From NCBI GenBank assembly GCA_036346275.1, contig CM070721.1:7452452-7516451 (forward strand): DNA of 64,000 nt. Reading direction: 5' to 3'. Below the pieces are notes generated by a model that worked only from the letters and a program-made list of their open reading frames with translations, ran no database searches and had not been told where the DNA came from. Positions 57,421-64,000 of the stretch are shown here, in pieces. Origin of the DNA: Otatea glauca (taxonomy: Eukaryota; Streptophyta; Magnoliopsida; Poales; Poaceae). The first letter of the stretch is position 1. The number at the start of each line of letters is the position of its first letter. The translations under genes and the position numbers were made by a program.

Positions 57421-59238
57421 AGGCCATGTATAACAAATGACTTCAACCCTACCTCCCCATGGGCTTGTCTCCTTCCCGCACCAACGCCCTCCCTCCTACC
57501 TCCCGAGCCTTGACGACTTCCCCCGCACCCTCCCCCCTCTCTCCTGCCTTAGCGGTGCCCTCCCCATCGATGGCACCCTCCTCCGTGCCCTAACCCTCCC
57601 CCTCCCCTAGCCCTAACCCTAACCCCAGCTGGCCCCCTCCCCCTAGCGGCAACGTTGCCTGCCTTAGCCCATGACCTCCACTTGCCTCTAGTGCCGCCTC
57701 AGCCCGCGACCTCCACCCGCCTCCCACGCTGCCTCCAGGTATTGCGTTTTCAAATCATGAACTCATTGCTTGCACTCCATATTAGTTTGTTCTTAGTGAA
57801 TAACATGTTATCTGTCAATTTCAACTTGAACATATGTAGTAGTGCATAACCATGCTATTATTGGACTGATTATGAATGCCAATTGCTTAGGGCATTGCAT
57901 ATCTATTTATGTATTAGGGAATTTTAGCACAAATTTGTACTCCAATAGCAGAGATATTGTGCCAAAACTAACTGATAGTAGTGCATAACATAAATAAGTA
58001 ACTCACGACTACCAATTGTGGCATACTTGGTTTTGAAAGCCTGCATCCAAACCCATTCTGATAGAGGCGTTAACTGATAATAGTGATAGTCTCCATGTTA
58101 ACCGCTTGCATTCTTGTTGTACAGTGGCGTTTAGATTAGAACTTGTTCAAGTGTTTCATATTATCAAGAGGATAAAGTGACCTAATCATATATTGTGTCA
58201 CAAGGATAGGGATAACTGGATAAATAAATGTTCCCACCCAGACATCTCCAAATTTTGTAGAGCAAATTCTAGAATTCCGAATTCTATAATTTAGGTATTT
58301 CATTCATAGCTAATGGTTGCAGTCTGATCTTATTTTATTAACTGAAATACTGAATTGCACTTTTCATTCAATCATTCAACTAGGAAAACCTTAGTGGATC
58401 AGGATATTCAGTCTATTCCATCCTCAGTTCCTTGTCACCAAGATAAAAAGGTAAGCAGCACCACAATCCGAGTGCATTTCCTAAGAACCCTACTACGTCC
58501 TGTATTATTATGTCTCACATAATTGTGCTCTCTTTGAGTGATTGTACAACATGCGATTGTTTATTATGCTTACTATTTGTAGCTCATGATTTTGCCCAAC
58601 CTTTGTCATGAATTAATATGTAATCAGTAAAGCTGTAAAAGGCCTGTGTTGAATTTTTGTGTGTTTTCTTAACGGTTTGTGTGTATGATTTTAGTGCATT
58701 AAGGAAGATGTATGTCGTCATGTTGTGTTAACCACCTGGACATTCTGGAATTTTGGAGTGATGTATGCTTGATTGGGGCATTCACTGCACAGCTATAGAG
58801 CTGTTCTTGGTTTACAAATATTGCTTGAACATTGCATAGTCATTTCTATGTCTGTTCTTCATTTTTTTCCTTAATATGATGGATCTATAGTTAGGGACTA
58901 TGTGCTTGATGTGATCTGTGTTAGCTTTGAGCGAATTACATTTTTTATTTGTTAGTTGCAATGATATCTGCATCTGTGTGGAAGCCTTACTGTACCTGTA
59001 GATGTTACATTTTGCCTTGCTGTTTTAGTCATTTACTTTCAACAGCAACCTGCCATAGGACTGAATTTACTTCCAGAAAAACTAAATGCTGATTCTCTTA
59101 TGCTCCTCATTGACCCATAATCTTGAAAGTGATATGACGCCGCCATCACAGTGAGTTTAAAAGCTTGGTGGTTGAAAGTGTCTTGAGTTCAAAGCTAGTT
59201 GTTCTAGTAGAAAATATTTCGGGGTTGAATTTTTTTTT
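57421..59238. other. Intergenic DNA; C-rich start then AT-rich
   Basis: 57,440-57,740 is C-rich on the plus strand with CCCTAACCCTAACCCC at ~57,608. That is only two to three telomere-like units and probably coincidental. The rest is AT-rich without a credible gene. TAGTAGTGCATAAC is repeated at ~57,837 and ~57,976. Confidence 0.4.
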
Positions 59239-59425
59239 TTACCCCTCCGTTCAAGAATACTTGATGTTGTTTTGACATCGACACATTCTACAACATGTAA
59301 TTTCGACCATTACTTTTAATATGAATATGTTTGCTAAAGACTATAAAAATATTATATTATAGAAATATTTTCATAAAACTAATCCAATGATACCATTTTC
59401 ATTTGATCAATCTAAATAGTTTATT
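59239..59425. mobile_element. Truncated Stowaway-like MITE
   Basis: CCCCTCCGTTCAAGAATACT followed by TTGATGTTGTTTTGACATCG is the left end of a common Stowaway-type element. The right inverted end is missing and the next element starts at 59,431. Confidence 0.5.
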
Positions 59426-59430
59426 ATGTA

Positions 59431-59690
59431 CTCTCTTCGGTTCACAAAAACTCGTCGGTTTGGAATATGTGCAGTCAAACTTTTGAAACTGTAGCTATCA
59501 ATACTTTTTAAAATATTTAGATTGAATGCATGAAAATAATATGTGTAGATTGGTTTTGAAACGTACTTTCATAATATTATAATTTTATTGGATTTTTTAA
59601 TTATATATTAAAATACAAATTAGTGGTTAAAGTTAAGTTTTGAGGATCCTATCGATGCCTAAAACGATAACTATTTGTGATCAGAGGGAG
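59431..59690. mobile_element. Stowaway-like MITE, 260 bp, TA target site
   Basis: The left end CTCTCTTCGGTTCACAAAAA and the right end TTTGTGATCAGAGGGAG are imperfect inverted repeats. Both sides are flanked by TA (59,429-59,430 and 59,691-59,692), as expected for Stowaway/Tc1-mariner MITEs. It ends ~380 bp upstream of the Exo70 start codon, so it lies in that gene's promoter. Confidence 0.8.
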
Positions 59691-60069
59691 TATAAGCAGT
59701 AGCCTAGCTAGCATCTGGGATGATAGCCGCGTAGACAGGTAATCAAGCGACGGTCATTGCAACCCCCGCGTAAATGCAAGGAAAGTAAAGACGGAGGCGA
59801 GGCGAGGCGAGGGAAACAGACAGACGATTCGCGCTCGGCTCAGCGCGCGCACCAGTCAAAGCCGCGGCCACGAACGTAAGTAGCAAGACTAAGTAACGAA
59901 CGAGCAGCAGCGACCACGCCTCCGCGGTTTCGCCTCTTCTTCTGCATCTAGACTTGTACTGACTTGCCGGCTCGCCGCCGTGCGCGCGCGCGCGCGCTGT
60001 CATGTAATTACGTAAACCCCTCGCGCGCGGAAGCTAGCCAGCTGGTTGACTGAGACCAAGGCCGCCGCC

Positions 60070-61548
60070 ATGCCCGCGCGCCTCGAGATCGCCGACGCCC
60101 GGCTCGGCGCCGATGGCTGCGACGATTCCAGCAGTGGAGGCAGCAGCCCGGCCTCCCTTTCTGGCCCCTCCGACAGCGACGGCTCTAACACCACCGACGA
60201 GTACTGCACCGACCCTCGCGATTTCCGGCGCCACGTCTCTCTTCCCTCCCCTTCTGCGCTCGCCGAGGTCGACCCCAGTAGCCTCCGCCCGATCTCTCCG
60301 TCCTCCTCCTGCGTCCTCGCCGACATCGACAAGCACCTGCAGCGCATGGCCCTCCTCCTCCCGGCCTTCTCCTCTCCCGCCACCGCGGCGCGCGCTGTCG
60401 CCCTGTCTCACTGGCTCGCCGGCTTTGGCGTCGGCTGGGTACTGGACATGGACGCGACTGGTGACTGCGGGAGCCTCCCGCGGCGGGAAGTCGGGAGGAG
60501 GGTCAGGGTGTGGGCGCAGGCGCTGAGCAGCATGGACCGTGTATTCCGCCGCCGGCACCGGGAGGCCCGCAACCCGATCAATGACGCCGCGGCCGCCCAG
60601 CTGGCGGCGCTGGGGGAGCTCGTGGCCGATACCACCGGCGCGATGCTGAAGCTGGCAGTGGCCGTGGCTGCGCTCGGGAACTCCCCGTCGAAGCTGCTCG
60701 CGGCGCTCGACGTGTACGTGCTGGTCTCGGAGGCGTACCCCGGCCTCGCGAGGATGTTCTCCTGGGGCCCCTCCCATCCCGTCTCGGCCGCGTCCGACGC
60801 CGCGCTCGCCGGCTTGGTGGACGCGTCCCGTTGCTGCGTGCGTGACCTCAGTGCGTTCATACGCGCGCACTACCCGTGGCGGATGCCGCAGGCCGGCGAG
60901 GTGCACCCGTGCGTCGGGTTCTGGATGGGCTACTTCCGCTGCATGCTGCGCAACCGCGTCTCCCTCTACTTCGTCCTCGCCGGCGGCGGCGGCGACGAGC
61001 CAACAGCGCCGTTCGAACCCGGCGAGGGCGGCCTGGTGGCGGAGCTGATCTCGTGCCTGGAGGCCGTGCTCGAGGAGAAGTCCGGCGCGCTCGCGTTCCC
61101 AGGGCTGAGGCAGGTGTTCATGCTGAACAACACGTGCGCCATCGTGCGCCGCGCCGTGCGCTCCGACCTCAAGCTGTTCCTGCCGCCCGGCTGGGTCCGC
61201 ACCCGCGAGGAGCGCATGGAGGGATACGTCAAAGGCTACGTGCAAGCGGCCTGGGCGCCCGTCGTGTCGCGCTTAGACCGCGGAGGAGCGAAGCCGGCTG
61301 CCGTTAACGTTCTCCGGCGACGAAGCCCGCTGAGCGCATTCCGCTCGGCGTTGGAGAACGCCTGCAGCATGCAGAGGGGATGGAAGGTGCCCAACCCGGT
61401 GCTCCGGAGCGTCCTCCGGAGAACCGTGTCGGAGAAAGTCGTGCCGGTGTATCGCCGGTATCTGGAGGACTATCCCAAGGTTGAGGCGCCCGCCGGGAGC
61501 ACTGCGGAGGAGCTGGAGCATCAGTTGTCGGAGTTATTCGAAGGATAG
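60070..61548 (+). CDS. Exo70 family exocyst subunit (intronless)
   Basis: Exo70 proteins are exocyst subunits that tether secretory vesicles to the plasma membrane; grasses have many, several linked to immunity. The start is ATG 60,070 in the strong context GCCGCCGCCATGCC; a frame extending to 60,046 has only TTG there. Product 492 residues. Residues ~1-60 are Ser/Asp-rich, probably disordered. The Exo70 C-terminal domain follows, seen in IDKHLQRMA, MLNNTCAIVRRAVRSDLKLF, REERMEGYVKGYVQAAWAPV and VVPVYRRYLEDYP. The length is short compared with ~600-700-residue Exo70s, as in lineage-specific grass clades such as EXO70FX. The clade is not certain. The single exon and very high third-position GC fit grass Exo70 genes. 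No defect is seen. Confidence 0.93.
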   Translation: MPARLEIADARLGADGCDDSSSGGSSPASLSGPSDSDGSNTTDEYCTDPRDFRRHVSLPSPSALAEVDPSSLRPISPSSSCVLADIDKHLQRMALLLPAFSSPATAARAVALSHWLAGFGVGWVLDMDATGDCGSLPRREVGRRVRVWAQALSSMDRVFRRRHREARNPINDAAAAQLAALGELVADTTGAMLKLAVAVAALGNSPSKLLAALDVYVLVSEAYPGLARMFSWGPSHPVSAASDAALAGLVDASRCCVRDLSAFIRAHYPWRMPQAGEVHPCVGFWMGYFRCMLRNRVSLYFVLAGGGGDEPTAPFEPGEGGLVAELISCLEAVLEEKSGALAFPGLRQVFMLNNTCAIVRRAVRSDLKLFLPPGWVRTREERMEGYVKGYVQAAWAPVVSRLDRGGAKPAAVNVLRRRSPLSAFRSALENACSMQRGWKVPNPVLRSVLRRTVSEKVVPVYRRYLEDYPKVEAPAGSTAEELEHQLSELFEG

Positions 61549-62040
61549 GATCACAGAAGACGAAATCCTCCATTGCAGCTGTGCTGGTGGTGTACATACT
61601 ACATAGTATACTTGTCCAGTTGCTTGCTGTAGCAGAAAGCTGGCAACTGAAGTATCTTTAGAGTTGCATTAAGAATTTTTTCTTTGTACCTCAAGTAATC
61701 AGTTTTGCAGCCAAAGAATAGATGGTTAATTAGTTGATGCTGAGTGCTGACACATATTTTTCCTCAATACGAAAAACTGCTGTAACACCCAGTGTATCAT
61801 TTTATTTTCTGATGCCAAACTGGCAAACGATATTTTTACTCGTATAATTGTTGGAAAAGCAATACTCAAACAATATTTCAGGAGTTATAATTGTATATCA
61901 TATTGATACGGTATCAGCAGACACAATAGTGGGAAACGATATTTACTCGTATAATTGTTAGAAAACCAATACTCAAAGTATGCACTCCGCAATTCCGGAT
62001 TCAATAGTGGCAAACACTTTTTCAAAGAAGAAAAGATTAT
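61549..62040. other. 3' flank of Exo70
   Basis: Contains the presumed 3' UTR. The words CGATATTTACTCGTATAATTG and AATACTCAAA are repeated with variation (~61,827 and ~61,938), suggesting a small duplication. No gene seen. Confidence 0.45.
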
Positions 62041-63085
62041 TTGTTGTTAAGAGGAAAAGGGTGGCTCATAGATCCGTAAAAACAATGGTTAGACAAACTG
62101 TTTGCACTAAAATTTGGCAGATAGAATCAGAATCGGCAGTCCAAGAGCAACAAGATACGACCAGAATACAGATTGAAGATATTTGAAAACGGAACAGGTT
62201 GTTAAGGAAAGCACCATCCAAATAGAGACCGATACGGATTCTACTCCTAACGTGTCGTACTAGGACACTATCGGCCAACGGGTATAAAAGAGGTCTAGAG
62301 GTGATAAGAAAAACTACCCAGAGCCAACCAACCAATTCGTGTCTACTTTTCATCTACTTTTCCGTCGACTAGAAGTAGTTCTTGTAATTTAGTCTTTGTA
62401 ATTCGATCTTGATCAATAAAGTTGCGCATAGCCGATTGTTGATCTTCTTCAAATTACGTCCCAGGTTTGATTTATTCTGATTTTGTTGCGCATCGCCTTC
62501 TTCAGAATCGATCTGCCTTTATCCTCTGATTAGCCTTAATCGGCTAATTAGATTTATCCCATTACCTTGACCTTAATCAGCTTCAAGCTGATTTAGTTTA
62601 AGCTGATTGATCGTTACGATCGGCTTTGAGAGAATTTTATCCTCTGATTAGTCTTAATCGGCTAATTAGATCTATTTTGATACCTTGATCTTGATCGGCT
62701 TCAAGCTGATTGATCTTTACGATCGGCTTTGAGTGAATTTTATCCTCTGATTAGCCTTAATCGGCTAATTAGATCTATTCTGATACCTTGATCTTGATCG
62801 GCTTGAAGCTGATTGAGTTTAAGCTGATTGATCGTTACGATCGGCTTTGAGAGAATTTTATCCTCTGATTAGCCTTAATCGGCTAATTAGATCTATTCTG
62901 ATACTTTGATCTTGATCGGCTTCAAGCTGATTGAGTCTAAGCTGATTGGTCCCAACGATCGGCTTCGAGTGAACTTTATATCTTTTACCTTGTTGATTAT
63001 AGGTCAAATCGACTGGCACGCTCTTAAACCAGGTGTTCGTCTGGTGTGCTGCTGTCAGAAACCCTACTTCAAGTTTTTGACGTCA
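62040..63085 (+). mobile_element. LTR-like retroelement fragment
   Basis: Has the order of an LTR: a TATAAAAG box (62,283), leader words, AATAAA (62,415-62,420) in TTGATCAATAAAGTTGCGC, and then TAGGTCAAATCGACTGGCAC (63,000), a word I associate with the region downstream of LTRs in some grass Gypsy elements. It ends at TTGACGTCAACA. Borders and target duplication are not established, and no gag/pol follows, so it is a fragment. Confidence 0.5.
62515..62975. repeat. ~105-120-bp tandem repeat in the LTR fragment
   Basis: About four copies of a unit containing TTTATCCTCTGATTAGCCTT, AATCGGCTAATTAGATCTAT, CTTGATCGGCTTCAAGCTGA and TTACGATCGGCTTTGAG. Copies start near 62,519, 62,637, 62,740 and 62,858. 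The second lacks one short block. The unit itself contains AAGCTGATT/AATCAGCTT-like inverted words. Confidence 0.85.
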
Positions 63086-63233
63086 ACACAAACATATTGA
63101 AACAAACAAATACAGAGTGAATTCAATACGATTGTAAGTTGTTTTTGTTCCTCTTGACAAGATTTTAAATTGGCAATGCTCAAAACAGAACCAGCATGTT
63201 GGCACTGTTGACTAGAAAGTGAAAAGATGAAAT

Positions 63234-63729
63234 TTAGAAGGCTCCCCTTCCATGCTGGTGAACTACAGATCTTTGAACAATCTTGCCTTCTAAATTTATC
63301 AACAGGGACTCCTGCCAAATTTACCCTAAGAAAGTTACATGGAAACTCTAATGTTTCAGATTGATATTGGGATAAAGAAGAGCAAGTTCCAGCATAAAGC
63401 CATAACTCACCATCTCTAGAGGGTTGACTCTATGCAAGAGAAAACCATATACATTTGTTTGATCACCAGGGCTGGGATATTCAATAGACAACATTGAACT
63501 GTCTCGACGGAAGTATCCACAAAAACCTCCCGTGCTTAGGTATGCATTCTGGATCATATATAAGGAGTTAATTATAAGCAATCAAGAATGTGAATTTCTT
63601 GTCAGAAAAGAGAATAAAATTACCACTTCATATTTTGCAAAAATACGCTGAAGTTGCTCATAGAACTTTGTTGTTTCTGGGGTATGCGCCTCGCAAACAA
63701 CCAATGGATTATATCCAACGACAATTTTC
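63234..63729 (-). CDS. 3' part of an unidentified multi-exon gene (cut by window edge)
   Basis: Three minus-strand exons with good GT/AG borders keep one frame: 63,729-63,624, 63,548-63,411 and 63,311-63,234. The first starts KIVVGYNPLVVCEAHTPE and ends IFAKYEV. The second starts NAYLSTGGFCGYFRRD and ends LLHRVNPLEM. The third starts ESLLINLEGKIV, ends HQHGRGAF and then TAA. Introns are 75 and 99 bp, typical for plants. There are no stops, and composition unlike the repeats around it suggests a real, probably conserved gene. I do not recognise the family. Upstream exons lie beyond 64,000. The stop is only ~150 bp from the end of the LTR-like fragment, so the 3' UTR may be repeat-derived. Confidence 0.72.
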
Positions 63730-64000
63730 CTGGCTTAAACATAGTAATGTTAGCCATTACTGTTACAACTTATGCATAAATGCATATCTGCGTAAGAGGT
63801 AATAGGCATGGAGCTTAATTGAGCTGAAAAGGATAATTTTAGAAATTAATTCTTCATTAACATGCTCAAACCGATCTTACAAATCTGTGAAGACACCTTG
63901 AATAGAACAATGATGTTTCAGTATTTTGTATGTATGCTATTACACAACCATTGATGACTGATGAGCATGTATGCATGTTGGGAGTATGTACTTTTCTAGA
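63730..64000 (-). other. Intron at the right edge
   Basis: AT-rich sequence upstream (on the minus strand) of the exon acceptor at 63,730. No coding sequence is seen, so it is taken as intron of the gene that continues past the window. Confidence 0.45.

Noticed and set aside
57605..57630. Telomere-like CCCTAACCCTAACCCC
   Set aside because: Only two to three units in a C-rich context; not an interstitial telomere array.
60046..60069. Extended Exo70 start at 60,046
   Set aside because: The codon there is TTG; the ATG at 60,070 has an excellent context for a plant start.
60034..61245. 403-codon minus-strand frame opposite the Exo70 gene
   Set aside because: An antisense shadow of a very GC-rich coding exon; composition (Arg, Ala, Gly, Glu) is what such shadows give, and it has no domain.

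Overview
The window is nuclear DNA of a grass (Poaceae). The evidence is the mix of grass-type repeats (hAT-like and Stowaway-like MITEs, a CACTA element with a TNP2 transposase, LTR elements), a GC-rich intronless Exo70 gene of the grass type, a type-B response regulator next to a CKI1-like histidine kinase, and intron-split genes with GT/AG borders. I cannot name the species. Gene density is low. Only two loci look intact: the Exo70 gene and a gene truncated by the right edge. The other protein-coding loci are decayed, truncated or doubtful.

Layout. 1-14.5 kb is a satellite array of ~202-bp monomers arranged in higher-order units of ~4.6 kb. Each unit carries the same ~378-bp piece of non-satellite DNA, and that piece is also the real right border of the array, running into a small minus-strand ORF. 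14.9-19.0 kb holds two divergent low-copy genes: an acidic ORF on the minus strand and a GRF-zinc-finger-like gene on the plus strand. Each has a ~30-bp minisatellite just upstream of a TATA box, and the two minisatellites share one 20-base core in mirrored orientation. 19.4-25.9 kb is repeat-rich and gene-poor (nested hairpins, a TA microsatellite, a fold-back, a solo LTR with perfect target-site duplication).

25.9-33.9 kb contains two two-component signalling genes tail to tail: a type-B response regulator (+) and a CKI1-like hybrid histidine kinase (-). In plants the kinase passes phosphate through HPt proteins to response regulators. Here the regulator has lost its first receiver exon and carries a duplicated splice acceptor, frameshifts and a stop. 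The kinase has lost its extracytosolic domain and has a frameshift between its membrane segment and its H-box, while its catalytic core and receiver remain readable.

34-52.5 kb is nested transposon territory. There are two hAT-like MITEs with 8-bp target duplications and three successive copies of one long LTR-like sequence. The third copy is split by two large LTR elements in opposite orientation. The larger of these (47,164-50,451) holds the most unusual signal in the window: about twenty short hairpins with different stems but nearly the same five-base loop (TGTGT), all on one strand. 52.9-57.4 kb is a decayed CACTA element. 59.2-61.5 kb has two Stowaway-like MITEs and then the Exo70 gene. 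62-63.1 kb is an LTR-like fragment with internal tandem repeats, and 63.2-64 kb is the 3' end of an unidentified but clean multi-exon gene on the minus strand.
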